This document shows positions 45,064 through 54,170 of a stretch of 64,000 nucleotides of DNA, piece after piece. Source of the stretch: an uncultured Gammaproteobacteria bacterium (lineage in GTDB: Bacteria; Pseudomonadota; Gammaproteobacteria; Arenicellales; CAJQKF01); NCBI GenBank assembly GCA_905478855.1, contig CAJQKF010000080.1, positions 1 to 64,000 of the forward strand, given 5' to 3'. The first letter of the stretch is position 1. Each line of letters starts with the position of its first letter. Position numbers and translations under genes: made by a program. The notes beneath the pieces were generated by a model, which was given only the letters and a program-made list of their open reading frames with translations, had not been told where the DNA came from and did no database searches.

Positions 45064-46023
45064 TTGAAAATAAGCGGTAGTTTTCCTCAAATCATCGAAC
45101 CGGAACTTTCCGGCGCCCCCGCCTTAATTTGCTCCTGGATAGACAGTAATCGGGATACACTATTTTATATCCTCAATACTTCAGGTGCAATTCTACTTCG
45201 CGGGTTTAGTATTTCAGACAACATAACTTTTCGAAAAGTCTGTACGTCAATTACTCCTGATCTTAGAAACTATATCGGTGGTGACTCGCCTCGTGTAGCC
45301 ATCGACGATCAAATATATACATCTACAGAGTACAACAATGATCTAGAAGTATTACTTCACAACGAATTATCTTACGGCGGTTGGTTTCCGAATTTTGTAA
45401 TGTTCGGCTGTATGCAACCTGCCAATATAGGTGGCGCGACCCATATTGCCGATGGCAGAAAAATTCTAAAAGACTTACCAAAAGATTTGGTCGAAAGATT
45501 TTCCCGAAATGATATTACCTACCTCCAGTATTTACCCGACAAAAATCACACATCAGAATATGGAAAGACGTGGCAAGAAACTTTCGAAACAGATAATGCA
45601 CAACAAGTCAGCGGGCATTTAATCAAATCACAAATCAAATACGAATGGACACCATTTGGACTACGAACACGTGCAACCCGACCGGCTATACAGATTCATC
45701 CCCACACCTTAGAAGTTTGTTGGCACAACCAAGCAGATCAATGGCACCGGGAATTAAGCAGCATTAAAGACTCTGTTTTTAGAGATTCTTCAGACGCATG
45801 TGATAAGACTGCTGGTACAAAAACATTTGGCAGCCATGCATGTTTCGGCAATGGAGAGGAGATTTCAGCAGACGATTTACTAAAAATTCGTCAGGTAAGC
45901 CAAAAGCATGAAGTCCTTTTTAACTGGCAGAAAGGAGATCTGTTAATTCTCGACAATATACTAACTATGCACGGTCGAAAGCCTTATAGCGGAGAGCGTC
46001 GCATAATCGTTGCCATGTCCTGA
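45064..46023 (+). CDS. TauD/TfdA-family 2-oxoglutarate-dependent dioxygenase (SyrP-like)
   Basis: A 319-residue Fe(II)/2OG enzyme. Metal ligands are His99 and Glu101 (LLHNELSYGG; Glu for the more usual Asp) and His303 (LTMHGRKPYSG); Arg312 in GERRIIVAM should hold 2-oxoglutarate. GGATHIADGRKIL and AIQIHPHTLEVCW are typical of the SyrP-like branch. It begins with TTG at 45064, with no better start nearby, 18 bp after the aldolase gene. The substrate may be an amino acid or sulfonate-like compound; not determinable. Confidence 0.85.
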   Translation: MKISGSFPQIIEPELSGAPALICSWIDSNRDTLFYILNTSGAILLRGFSISDNITFRKVCTSITPDLRNYIGGDSPRVAIDDQIYTSTEYNNDLEVLLHNELSYGGWFPNFVMFGCMQPANIGGATHIADGRKILKDLPKDLVERFSRNDITYLQYLPDKNHTSEYGKTWQETFETDNAQQVSGHLIKSQIKYEWTPFGLRTRATRPAIQIHPHTLEVCWHNQADQWHRELSSIKDSVFRDSSDACDKTAGTKTFGSHACFGNGEEISADDLLKIRQVSQKHEVLFNWQKGDLLILDNILTMHGRKPYSGERRIIVAMS

Positions 46024-46121
46024 ACAAAATCGATAACAAAAAATTTAATCGCTCAATGCATTGTAAAACGGCTATTTTTCAGCACTAGGACAATCTATTC
46101 AAGACTTTTACAACTGCAGTA

Positions 46122-46832
46122 TTACACCGCAATTGACAACTCCTGCAACCATATGGGCATAACATCTAGTAACCATCCCTCTATAACTCGCTCCCAATGA
46201 AATAATATGGTTATACCTACAAGCAAAAGCACCGTCCCCATAATAGGTTTGGCATAGGGCATAATTTTCATCAACCCTTGTTTTCGACTGCGCAGTAGTT
46301 CTTGAGAGCCGTAGGAAAGCGACAGAATTATAGTTCCTATACCAAAGCCGAATGCAACCATAACCGCAGTCGCTTCGAACAGCCCGTCTCCGCTTGCCGC
46401 CAAGCCAATAGCACCACCTAAAGTAGGGCCAATACAAGGAGACCATACCCCGCCAAGCAATAATCCGGTGAAAAACTGACCTTTAAAAACCCCATTATTC
46501 TGTTCTAATCTAGTGTTCGCACGGTCGGCAAATGGAGTTGCAATCGTCGAGACCCAATCAGTTGCTCGTGGAACTAATAGAATCAACCCAAATACAATCA
46601 TAATAATTGCCGAGATACGGTTAACGAGAACGTCATCCAATCCTATTAGATGGCCAAACCCACTTACTCCCACACCAATTACCGTGAAAGAAAGAATTAG
46701 ACCAGCCACCAAATAAATAGGTCCAACTCGACTATGTTGTAAACTACTAGCAAGTACGATAGGAAGAAGAGGAAGTACACAAGGATTTAGCAGGGTTAAC
46801 AACCCTGCCACATACGCCCAAAATAAAACCAT
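46122..46832 (-). CDS. Cytochrome c biogenesis/thiol transport protein CcdA-like
   Basis: A 236-residue inner-membrane protein with six predicted helices. NPCVLPLLPIVLAS (first redox Cys) and WSPCIGPTLGGAIGLA (second) are the paired motifs of the CcdA/DsbD transmembrane family, which carries reducing power from cytoplasmic thioredoxin to the periplasm. The neighbouring upstream gene, 37 bp away, encodes an exported thioredoxin-like protein, its probable partner. Together they could support cytochrome c maturation or disulfide repair. Confidence 0.9.
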   Translation of the reverse strand: MVLFWAYVAGLLTLLNPCVLPLLPIVLASSLQHSRVGPIYLVAGLILSFTVIGVGVSGFGHLIGLDDVLVNRISAIIMIVFGLILLVPRATDWVSTIATPFADRANTRLEQNNGVFKGQFFTGLLLGGVWSPCIGPTLGGAIGLAASGDGLFEATAVMVAFGFGIGTIILSLSYGSQELLRSRKQGLMKIMPYAKPIMGTVLLLVGITILFHWERVIEGWLLDVMPIWLQELSIAV

Positions 46833-46869
46833 TAATGAATAATCCTGACTCTACATGTATCGTCAGTCT

Positions 46870-47268
46870 TTACATCACCAGTTTATAGAGAGCTTCAATT
46901 TCGCTCGATCCAGTTTGCGCCACAACCCGTCCTACTTCTTTTCCACCAGTAAACATTACCAGGGTCGAGCGTCTGGGTATCTTCAAACTCTTTGCAAAAT
47001 CCGATCTCCCGTATTTGTCCCAATCCACACGCATTACAGTTACGTTTTTGTATGCCGCGTTTTCACTTTGTAAGGATGCAATTGTTCGTTGTTGTGCGCG
47101 ACATGTTCCACACCAAGAAGCATAGAAATCGACTAATAAAGGCTGACCATTATCAATCGCTGCAGAGTAAGCTGCCGGGGTGTAATCTACATGGTCATCA
47201 GCGGCGAAACTGGCAAAGGGAAAAGTTAACAATAATAAAATCGCAGGTATAATATGACGTCGTATCAT
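46870..47268 (-). CDS. Exported thioredoxin-like protein
   Basis: A 132-residue protein with a Sec signal peptide (IIPAILLLLTFPFASFA, cleavage near residue 22) and a thioredoxin fold: LLVDFYASWCGTCRAQQRT with active-site Cys53 and Cys56, VMRVDWDKYGRSDFAKSLKI and the cis-Pro region RRSTLVMFTGGKEVGR. It acts in the periplasm, likely reduced by the downstream CcdA-like protein, 37 bp away. A role in cytochrome c or cysteine reduction is inferred. Confidence 0.9.
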   Translation of the reverse strand: MIRRHIIPAILLLLTFPFASFAADDHVDYTPAAYSAAIDNGQPLLVDFYASWCGTCRAQQRTIASLQSENAAYKNVTVMRVDWDKYGRSDFAKSLKIPRRSTLVMFTGGKEVGRVVAQTGSSEIEALYKLVM

Positions 47269-47467
47269 TTCTTAAGTTCCGATGAGTTGTGTTGTATGGA
47301 TTGAGTCCACATGAATACTATTATTATTTCCTCTTTCTTAGGCAGTACAATTACCGATAAGTTCCTTTATATTTTCAACCGCCAAGCAATGAAGTCTCTA
47401 GAAATCGTTTAACAATCCTATCCAATAAATCCCGAGTATCGCAACCTACAAACATAGATGTTATGAA

Positions 47468-48577
47468 ATGATGAAGACAAATTATTGGCACTCGACACCT
47501 TCCGGTAAAACACGCAGTCGTGGTTTAGGGCTGGAGTTCAACGGAACACCCGGTATATACAACTCGATTACCGATGTACAAGATGTTGCGGTCGGTTACA
47601 CAACATTAATATCAGGAGACGGAAAGCTTATTACCGGACGCGGCCCAATCCGAACCGGTGTTACCGCCATATTCCCCCGGCATCAGGATATAACGCCTTG
47701 TATGGCTGGCACGTTTAGCTTTAACGGAAATGGAGAGATGTCCGGAACTCTGTGGATAGATGAAGCAGGCGAACTGCAAACCCCGATTACTATCACCAAT
47801 ACTCACTCCTGTGGAGTAACACGAGACGCAACACTGCAATGGATGGCGCAACAAAAAATCGCCAACACTCAGGCATGGGGACTACCCGTATCCGCAGAAA
47901 CATATGATGGAGACCTAAATGATATCAACGGTTTTCATGTTACTGCGCAACACACATTTGACGCACTGAATTCTGCAGCAGGTGGCCCAATAGAAATGGG
48001 TAGTGTGGGTGGTGGTACCGGTATGTGTACCTACGAATTTAAAGCTGGGTCAGCAAGTGCTTCTAGATTAGTTTCTATCGATGGGAAATCGTTCACACTC
48101 GGTGCATTCGTGCAGTCAAATTTTGGTTTGCGGAATGAGCTGATGATTAACGGTGTACCGGTTGGCAAACATCTAACAGATGACGTGTTTCGGTCCAAAG
48201 GCATGGGTTCAATAATTGCTATTATCGCAACGGATGCCCCCCTACTCCCCCATCAACTTAAACGACTGGCTCGACGTGTGCCTATGGGGTTAGCGAAAAC
48301 AGGAACCATTGGACATCATTCATCCGGGGATATATTTCTCGCTTTTTCCACTGCAAACCGCGATGCCTTATCCGGGGAAGAATCGAAAACGAGAACAATT
48401 GAATACCTTCCTGATGCATGCCTGGATAACCTTTTTCTTGCAGTCGCCGAGAGCATTGAAGAAGCTGTTATCGACTCAATGATTGCAAATGAGGATATGA
48501 CTGGTGCAAATAACTTATGCGTAAGGGCATTACCCCACGACCAACTATTGGAAATTATGCGCAAATATCAACGCTAA
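47468..48577 (+). CDS. P1-family (S58/DmpA-like) aminopeptidase
   Basis: A 369-residue Ntn-hydrolase-like aminopeptidase precursor. RGLGLEFNGTPGIYNSITDV and YTTLISGDG open the protein, RGPIRTGVTAIFPR follows, and MGSVGGGTGMCTYEFKAGS leads to the autocleavage region with the probable nucleophile Ser in SASASRLV, where DmpA has a Thr/Ser-rich equivalent. The end, NEDMTGANNLCVRALPHDQL, is family-typical. These enzymes act on D- or beta-amino acid peptides. Monocistronic, cytoplasmic. Confidence 0.88.
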   Translation: MMKTNYWHSTPSGKTRSRGLGLEFNGTPGIYNSITDVQDVAVGYTTLISGDGKLITGRGPIRTGVTAIFPRHQDITPCMAGTFSFNGNGEMSGTLWIDEAGELQTPITITNTHSCGVTRDATLQWMAQQKIANTQAWGLPVSAETYDGDLNDINGFHVTAQHTFDALNSAAGGPIEMGSVGGGTGMCTYEFKAGSASASRLVSIDGKSFTLGAFVQSNFGLRNELMINGVPVGKHLTDDVFRSKGMGSIIAIIATDAPLLPHQLKRLARRVPMGLAKTGTIGHHSSGDIFLAFSTANRDALSGEESKTRTIEYLPDACLDNLFLAVAESIEEAVIDSMIANEDMTGANNLCVRALPHDQLLEIMRKYQR

Positions 48578-48931
48578 CACAGACCATCGTTCCTCCTCTG
48601 TGAACTTCTTATTTGTATATGTTTACACTAGATCTGACTATTCATAAATTAGTATTAGATTTAACCTGAAAATGTGTTCAATTGTACTCACAACGGCCAA
48701 ATGCGTTAGTGCGGTGTGACGAAATTGCTGAAACTGCAGGTTGGGCTGAGCTCGCAATGCACAACACCGTATTCGACAAAAAGTCCTGTTAGCTAGCGGA
48801 GCCAGTGATGCCGATTTCAGTAGCTTCAGTTCTGGAGAAATGAATAGAAATGTTGGCCACAACCGATCTATGGCGACATTTCGCCTCGGTTTACAAATTT
48901 GAAAGTTCACGTCCAAATTTTTACATCTTTC
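48578..48931. other. Gene-free stretch of 354 bp
   Basis: It lies between the 3' ends of the convergent P1 peptidase and 2OG oxygenase genes. The only long frame, on the minus strand, has an unlikely composition and no family match. I see no terminator hairpin with a T-run and no repeats. Confidence 0.4.
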
Positions 48932-49714
48932 CTAGTGCAGCGGTGTGTGCATCTTCTCCCATGAAAAATATTCGTCATCGCTCGCGTTTATAAAAAACAC
49001 AATCGACCAGCGAGCACAGTTTTCAGACACATTTAACCGCCCTTGTTTTCCTACGACATCATGCCACGCCGGTTTAAATTTTCCTACAGACGTTTGATAA
49101 AGCATCCACGCAGGCATGAATAAGGCTTTCCCCTCCCGATGAACAACCTCCTGTAATTTATGATGATCACAACAACCAATTCGTAACCCCGGCGCGCTAT
49201 CGGCAAGAGCCAAAGTACCAAAGCCCTTATCATAATGCCCCGATGCACCCATCTGTTTGTCTCCAGTCGCTGAGTAGCATAAAAACCGCAGTGTACCATC
49301 GCGCAATTTTCCTTGATGAAATACGCGGTTCTTATGCTCAGGTAGAAACTCATCAAAGACAATTAATAATGATTTTTCAATTTCTACATAGAGCGTTGAT
49401 GCCTCATAAAACAGGCGTTCGACTTCCGGAATTTGCCTTATTAGTCTCTGACATTCGGGTTGATTCTCTAAGTCTGGGTGCCAATGAAAAAACTGCTTCG
49501 CGTCCTTATTCACTTCCGAAGTTTTATCTGTATAGCCATCCGCACTAGCCCGTGGCCTAGTAGCAGGAAAGTGCAATTGCCTTTTTATATCATCAGGCAA
49601 GAGTAAAAATTTGAGAAAATTTTCAGCAATTCGATTTAAATCAGCCGTGCTCATTTCAAAATCCACAGCTGAATAGTGCTGTTTCAGCAGATCATTGACA
49701 AAATCTTCAGTCAT
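48932..49714 (-). CDS. 2-oxoglutarate/Fe(II) oxygenase, isopenicillin N synthase-like
   Basis: A 260-residue member of the IPNS-like 2OG-Fe(II) oxygenases. Iron ligands are His160 and Asp162 (GHYDKGFGTLAL) and His218 (FKPAWHDVVG), with Arg235 (ARWSIVFFI) placed to bind the co-substrate. LRFLCYSATG before the first His is typical; the N-terminal half is poorly conserved. It is monocistronic, 104 bp from the acyl-CoA dehydrogenase gene upstream on the same strand. Substrate not predictable. Confidence 0.82.
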   Translation of the reverse strand: MTEDFVNDLLKQHYSAVDFEMSTADLNRIAENFLKFLLLPDDIKRQLHFPATRPRASADGYTDKTSEVNKDAKQFFHWHPDLENQPECQRLIRQIPEVERLFYEASTLYVEIEKSLLIVFDEFLPEHKNRVFHQGKLRDGTLRFLCYSATGDKQMGASGHYDKGFGTLALADSAPGLRIGCCDHHKLQEVVHREGKALFMPAWMLYQTSVGKFKPAWHDVVGKQGRLNVSENCARWSIVFFINASDDEYFSWEKMHTPLH

Positions 49715-49818
49715 AACGATAACAAACTAACCATCGTGGCGTTGCAGCTATCATTTCGCATTTTACATGGATTCGAAATCTTGTAGCGGAAGTTCGCATT
49801 AATTTACAAACTGACTAT

Positions 49819-50976
49819 CTAATACGAGCGTGGCATCCCGAGAACATGCTCGGCAATGTAACTCAATATCAAATTGGTTGATATTGGCGCTACTTGATAC
49901 AGCCGAGCTTCACGAAATTTCCGCTCGATATCGTATTCCTCTGCAAAACCAAACCCGCCATGGGTTTGAACACATGCCTCGGCAGCCACCCAGGATGCAT
50001 CGGCTGCAAGCATTTTTGCCAGATTAGCTTCCTCTCCAGGATTTCCCCCAGCTTCATACAATCTAATTGCTTCCTTCAACATCAATTCCGCAGCACGCAT
50101 TTGAGAATATGCTTTAGCGATTGGAAACTGGACACCCTGATTCTGCCCAATAGGTCGTCCGAAGACAGATCTTTCGGATGCATAGGTAGAAGATTTACTA
50201 ATAAACCATTTAGCGTCACCAATACATTCAGAGGCAATTAATATGCGTTCCGCATTCATACCGGAGAGAATATACCGAAAACCTTTACCCTCCTCACCAA
50301 TAAGGCTTGATTTTGGCACACGCATATTATCAAAGAATACTTCTGTGGTCGCGTGATTCATCATGGTACGAATGGGTCTGATACTAAGACTCTTATCGTC
50401 ACACTCGCGCATATCAACTAACAAAACGGATAAGCCGTCTGTTCGCTTTACAACTTGATCTTTCGGTGTAGTCCGACACAGCAACAGCATCAGATCCGAA
50501 TGTTCAGCACGAGACGTCCATATCTTTTGACCGTTAACGATATACGTATCATCCTCAAGTCGGGCGGCAGTTCGCAGTGCTGTAGTATCAGTACCACTGG
50601 TGGGTTCTGTGACTCCAAAGGCTTGCAGCCGCACGCTACCGTCAGCTATACCCGGCAGATATTGTTGTTTTTGCGCCTCGGAGCCATGTCGTAATACTGT
50701 ACCCATTGTATACATCTGCGCATGACATGCCGCCGCATTACAACCAGACTTATGAATTTCTTCAAGAATCGAAGCACCTGCCGAAATACTCAGACCTGAG
50801 CCACCAAACTCCTCGGGAATTAATGCACCTAAATAACCAGCCTCAGTTAGTGCTGCAACAAACTCTTTTGGATAGGCTTGCTCCCGATCACACTTTCGCC
50901 AATATTCGCCAGGGAAATCGGCACACAAGCGAGCGACACTTTCACGAATTTCAGTATGTTCAACATCATAATTCAT
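49819..50976 (-). CDS. Acyl-CoA dehydrogenase
   Basis: A 385-residue FAD-dependent dehydrogenase. FGVTEPTSGTDTTALRTAA is the FAD/substrate segment, YIVNGQKIWTSRAEHSDLML the second, RSVFGRPIGQNQGVQFPIA the helix linker, and CVQTHGGFGFAEEYDIERKFREARLY the conserved C-terminal region. LQEVGG-type residues seen in short-chain enzymes are absent, so chain-length preference is unclear. It is 14 bp after the aldehyde dehydrogenase gene in a two-gene operon, suggesting oxidation of an aldehyde followed, after activation, by dehydrogenation. Confidence 0.9.
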   Translation of the reverse strand: MNYDVEHTEIRESVARLCADFPGEYWRKCDREQAYPKEFVAALTEAGYLGALIPEEFGGSGLSISAGASILEEIHKSGCNAAACHAQMYTMGTVLRHGSEAQKQQYLPGIADGSVRLQAFGVTEPTSGTDTTALRTAARLEDDTYIVNGQKIWTSRAEHSDLMLLLCRTTPKDQVVKRTDGLSVLLVDMRECDDKSLSIRPIRTMMNHATTEVFFDNMRVPKSSLIGEEGKGFRYILSGMNAERILIASECIGDAKWFISKSSTYASERSVFGRPIGQNQGVQFPIAKAYSQMRAAELMLKEAIRLYEAGGNPGEEANLAKMLAADASWVAAEACVQTHGGFGFAEEYDIERKFREARLYQVAPISTNLILSYIAEHVLGMPRSY

Positions 50977-50990
50977 AGTTTTTTCCTTTG

Positions 50991-52466
50991 TTAACGCATG
51001 ATAAACGGGTTAGAAACACTGGTTTGCTGGGCAATCCAGACCGATTTAACCTGCATATATTCTTTAATCCCTTCGATACCACTTTCACGACCAATACCAC
51101 TCCGTTTATATCCCCCAAATGGCGAGGTATAGCTCACGGCACGATAGGTATTAATCCACAACGTTCCCACTCGAAGCTTTTCCGACATACGAATAGCGCG
51201 TCCAATATCTTGGGTCCACACTCCAGCGGCAAGTCCAAAATCGATATCGTTACCAATGCGAATCGCATCAGCCTCGGTATCAAATGGAATTACACACAGC
51301 AATGGCCCAAATACCTCTTCCTGAGCGATACGCATATTATTACTCACACCAGTAAAGATAGTCGGTTCAACAAACTGTTTACCCCTTGCCCCCGGACCAG
51401 AATAAGGCGAGCCCCCCAAAACACATGTTGCTCCGTCCTGTTTCGCTATTTCAATATAGTCCAACACTTTTTGATATTGTGGTGCAGTGGTCACAGGTCC
51501 AACATGGGTATCCATCGACATCGGGTCACCAATTGTTGCAGAACGTGCCACTTCAACCAGCCGCTCAACAAACGTATCATGAATAGAACGCTGCACTAGC
51601 AAACGGGACCCAGCAATACACGTTTGTCCAGTGGCCGCAAATATTCCTGAGATAGCGCCCATAACAGCCGCTTCGAAATCAGCATCTTCAAAAACGATAT
51701 TCGGAGACTTCCCACCAAGCTCCAATGACACATGTTTGATCTGTCGTGCAGCGGCCTCATACACCTTTTGACCTGAAACATCCGATCCAGTGAATGCAAT
51801 AGCCGCAACAGACGGGTGACTTACAATTGATGCACCAACATCAGCTCCGAAACCGGTAACCACATTGACCACCCCAGCCGGAAAACCAGCCTCTTCAAAT
51901 AGGGGCATAAATTCCAATGTAGACGCGGATGTAAATTCAGATGGTTTTATAACCGCCGTGTTTCCCGCAGCCAATGCCGCAGCCAATTTCCAGGCAAGCA
52001 ATAACAGGGGTGAATTCCAGGGTGTAATCATGCCAACAACACCCAGTGGTTCATAGCGAGTAAAGTTCAATACCCCGGCCTTATCGCTGGGTATAACCGA
52101 TCCCTCAATTTTATCTGCCAAACCGCCATAATAGCGATACCATTCCGCCATATATTTGGTTTGTGCAGACATTTCAGCGATCAGTTTGCCATTATCTCTA
52201 ACTTCTACTTCACCCAATCGAACAGAGTCTCGTTCAATGAGTTCAGCCAATTTGTTTAACAACTTGCCACGCTGAGTCGCGCTTATTTCATTCCATTCTC
52301 CATCAAACGCACTCGATGCAGCAGAAACAGCTAAGTTTACATCGGATTCCGTACCTCGGGCGATCCTGGCCCAAACCTCATCTGTATACGGGTTTTGGGT
52401 ATCAAACCATTCCCCATCGATTGGATTAACCCACTCGCCATTAATGTAGTGCTGATAGTTTTTCAT
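50991..52466 (-). CDS. Aldehyde dehydrogenase family protein
   Basis: A 491-residue ALDH with Asn151 (ITPWNSP), general base Glu249 (SLELGGKSPN), nucleophile Cys283 (GQTCIAGSR) and the terminal FGGYKRSGIGRESG segment of the NAD-dependent group. Similarity is to broad-substrate, betaine-aldehyde- or 5-carboxymethyl-2-hydroxymuconate-like dehydrogenases; I do not see a decisive specificity residue. It precedes the acyl-CoA dehydrogenase by 14 bp and is divergent, at 355 bp, from the HMG-CoA lyase-like gene. It is one candidate for the missing betaine-aldehyde step. Confidence 0.88.
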   Translation of the reverse strand: MKNYQHYINGEWVNPIDGEWFDTQNPYTDEVWARIARGTESDVNLAVSAASSAFDGEWNEISATQRGKLLNKLAELIERDSVRLGEVEVRDNGKLIAEMSAQTKYMAEWYRYYGGLADKIEGSVIPSDKAGVLNFTRYEPLGVVGMITPWNSPLLLLAWKLAAALAAGNTAVIKPSEFTSASTLEFMPLFEEAGFPAGVVNVVTGFGADVGASIVSHPSVAAIAFTGSDVSGQKVYEAAARQIKHVSLELGGKSPNIVFEDADFEAAVMGAISGIFAATGQTCIAGSRLLVQRSIHDTFVERLVEVARSATIGDPMSMDTHVGPVTTAPQYQKVLDYIEIAKQDGATCVLGGSPYSGPGARGKQFVEPTIFTGVSNNMRIAQEEVFGPLLCVIPFDTEADAIRIGNDIDFGLAAGVWTQDIGRAIRMSEKLRVGTLWINTYRAVSYTSPFGGYKRSGIGRESGIEGIKEYMQVKSVWIAQQTSVSNPFIMR

Positions 52467-52821
52467 TCTTAAAGGTCTCGATATTTCAAATATGCTTCAT
52501 CAATCAATACTGGCTAGAACCCAGCAATTGAAGTCAACCGTCCAATCCAAGATATGTAATAGGGGTTGTGATAAACCCGCTCTGGATAGCGGGGAACACT
52601 CGACACAAAATAGCGTCAAATCATTAAATATTGTTCGTGGTTTAACTTACAACAGAACATTAATCCCGTATGACTGTATGCATAATTATGTCACGATATT
52701 TTACATTTCGAAACAAACACAAACAGATTTTCAATCTAAAAATAGTTACTCGATGCAAAGTCCCATTTATACTTGAGTAACAAATTACACAAGTTAAGCT
52801 AGAGTAAAGAGGAATATCATT
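52467..52821. promoter_or_regulatory. Divergent intergenic region, 355 bp
   Basis: It separates the aldehyde dehydrogenase (minus) and lyase (plus) genes. A 6-bp hairpin, CCCGCT 52576-52581 with AGCGGG 52588-52593, stands in the middle and lacks a T-run on either side, so it may be a regulator site rather than a terminator. The plus-strand 94-codon frame here has no recognisable features. Confidence 0.35.
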
Positions 52822-53745
52822 ATGAATAATACCGTGGATGTGCGCGAGGTCGGTTTGCGCGACGGTCTACAACTGGTTAAAACAGTTCTTAGCACGGCAA
52901 CAAAACTCGATTGGATACAACAGCAGGTAAATTGCGGGTTCACCAATATTGAGGTCACATCGTTTTTACCACCAGTCGTCATTCCACAGTTTGCTGATGC
53001 TCCGGATGTTCTTGCCGGCTCCTTAAAAATCCCAAGCTTGCATGCAGCAGTACTGGTACCTAACTTAAAGTGGGGGCTAACTGCGCTTGATCATGGCGCA
53101 CAAAAGATTAATTTCGTTTTATCGGTAAGCGAAGCACACAATAAGGCAAATGTGCGTCGTAGCACAGATCAATCCCTCGCTGAATTCCAGCAACTTGTCA
53201 CGGAACGCAATCATCGTGGTCTTAAAAACAGCGTAGAAATGGCAGTATCCCTAGCCACCACGTTTGGCTGTAGTTTGCAGGGCGTAGTTGAAGAGAGGCA
53301 AGTATTGAATGTGGCCGAACAAGTTCTCACAAATGGCATCGAAGAAATTAACATGGCGGATACGGTCGGCTATGGCAATCCGATTCAGGTTAAACGCATC
53401 TTTAGGGATATATTATCTATAGCTGGGGATACACCAGTTGCTGCCCATTTTCACGATACCCGCGGCATGGGTCTGGCCAATGTTGTAGCGGCAGTAGAAG
53501 CCGGTGTACGAAGATTTGACGCGTCGCTCGGTGGTCTTGGCGGGTGTCCATTTGCGAAAGGTGCATCTGGCAACATAGCAACCGAAGATTGTGTCTACTT
53601 ACTCGAGAACCTGGGTCTGGCAACCAGCATTAATATTGACACTCTGCTAGCTACACGAAAATGCTTAGATGGTTGGCTACCCAATGAACCACTGGAAGGC
53701 AAATTATTAAAGGCCGGGCAAGCACGTACGTTCAGCAAAGTTTAA
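52822..53745 (+). CDS. Hydroxymethylglutaryl-CoA lyase-like protein
   Basis: A 307-residue TIM-barrel lyase. VDVREVGLRDGLQLVKTVL holds the metal Asp and catalytic Arg; EVTSFLPPVVIPQFADA, MADTVGYGNP and HFHDTRGMGLANVVAA (metal His pair) follow, and GLGGCPFAKGASGNIATED carries the catalytic Cys. These match HMG-CoA lyases, which split HMG-CoA to acetyl-CoA and acetoacetate; citramalyl-CoA-type substrates are an alternative. Monocistronic; convergent with aconitase X at 4 bp. Leucine degradation genes usually next to it (IVD, MCC) are not visible. Confidence 0.9.
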   Translation: MNNTVDVREVGLRDGLQLVKTVLSTATKLDWIQQQVNCGFTNIEVTSFLPPVVIPQFADAPDVLAGSLKIPSLHAAVLVPNLKWGLTALDHGAQKINFVLSVSEAHNKANVRRSTDQSLAEFQQLVTERNHRGLKNSVEMAVSLATTFGCSLQGVVEERQVLNVAEQVLTNGIEEINMADTVGYGNPIQVKRIFRDILSIAGDTPVAAHFHDTRGMGLANVVAAVEAGVRRFDASLGGLGGCPFAKGASGNIATEDCVYLLENLGLATSINIDTLLATRKCLDGWLPNEPLEGKLLKAGQARTFSKV

Positions 53746-53749
53746 TTCA

Positions 53750-54169
53750 TCATTGACCGCACAAACGACCGTCTGCATAAATTTGCATACATGACCACGC
53801 AGATACAACCTCATATTGATCAGTGTCTACAACTGCCACGGGTAAAACAATATCGTAAAGTTTTGCCGCAACCATGGTTCCAATAACTAACGCAACATCG
53901 TTGAACGGTACAACAAAACCCAAAGGCCCTGAGCCGCGTCTAATGCTTTCAGCTATCCCGGCAGGCCCGCCACCGGAACCCCTGCTGCCTGGCATAATTA
54001 CGATCTTACCGGTAAGACATAGCCCACTTTGTGGGTGATGTTTATCAATTATCGTGCCATGAATAGGGTCAAATCCTCCCCAAAAACTTAATGGATCTGT
54101 CAGCACAGTAATTTGGCCATCACAGATTCCGGGATTAATTAAGTTTGATTCAACCACAGTAGTATCCAT
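53750..54169 (-). CDS. Aconitase X small subunit (swivel domain, DUF126)
   Basis: A 139-residue protein matching the aconitase X swivel domain: ISDG-type region VLTDPLSFWGGFDPIHGTII, LTGKIVIMPGSRGSGGGPAGI and GPLGFVVPFNDVALVIGTMVA. Ser/Gly-rich PGSRGS is a family mark. I chose ATG 54169, one base after the large-subunit stop; the longer frame from 54226 would overlap that gene. Together with the large subunit it forms a heteromeric AcnX. Bacterial AcnX proteins include cis-3-hydroxy-L-proline dehydratases; the substrate here is not known. Confidence 0.88.
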   Translation of the reverse strand: MDTTVVESNLINPGICDGQITVLTDPLSFWGGFDPIHGTIIDKHHPQSGLCLTGKIVIMPGSRGSGGGPAGIAESIRRGSGPLGFVVPFNDVALVIGTMVAAKLYDIVLPVAVVDTDQYEVVSAWSCMQIYADGRLCGQ

Positions 54170-54170
54170 A

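Noticed and set aside
48638-48916. 92-codon minus-strand frame after the 2OG oxygenase
   Set aside because: Cys/Arg-rich low-plausibility sequence without motif or ribosome-binding site.
52576-52593. Hairpin CCCGCT/AGCGGG as a terminator
   Set aside because: No T-run follows on either strand, and both flanking genes read away from it.
52492-52776. 94-codon plus-strand frame before the HMG-CoA lyase-like gene
   Set aside because: Composition unlike real proteins of the window and no motif; it lies in a divergent promoter region.
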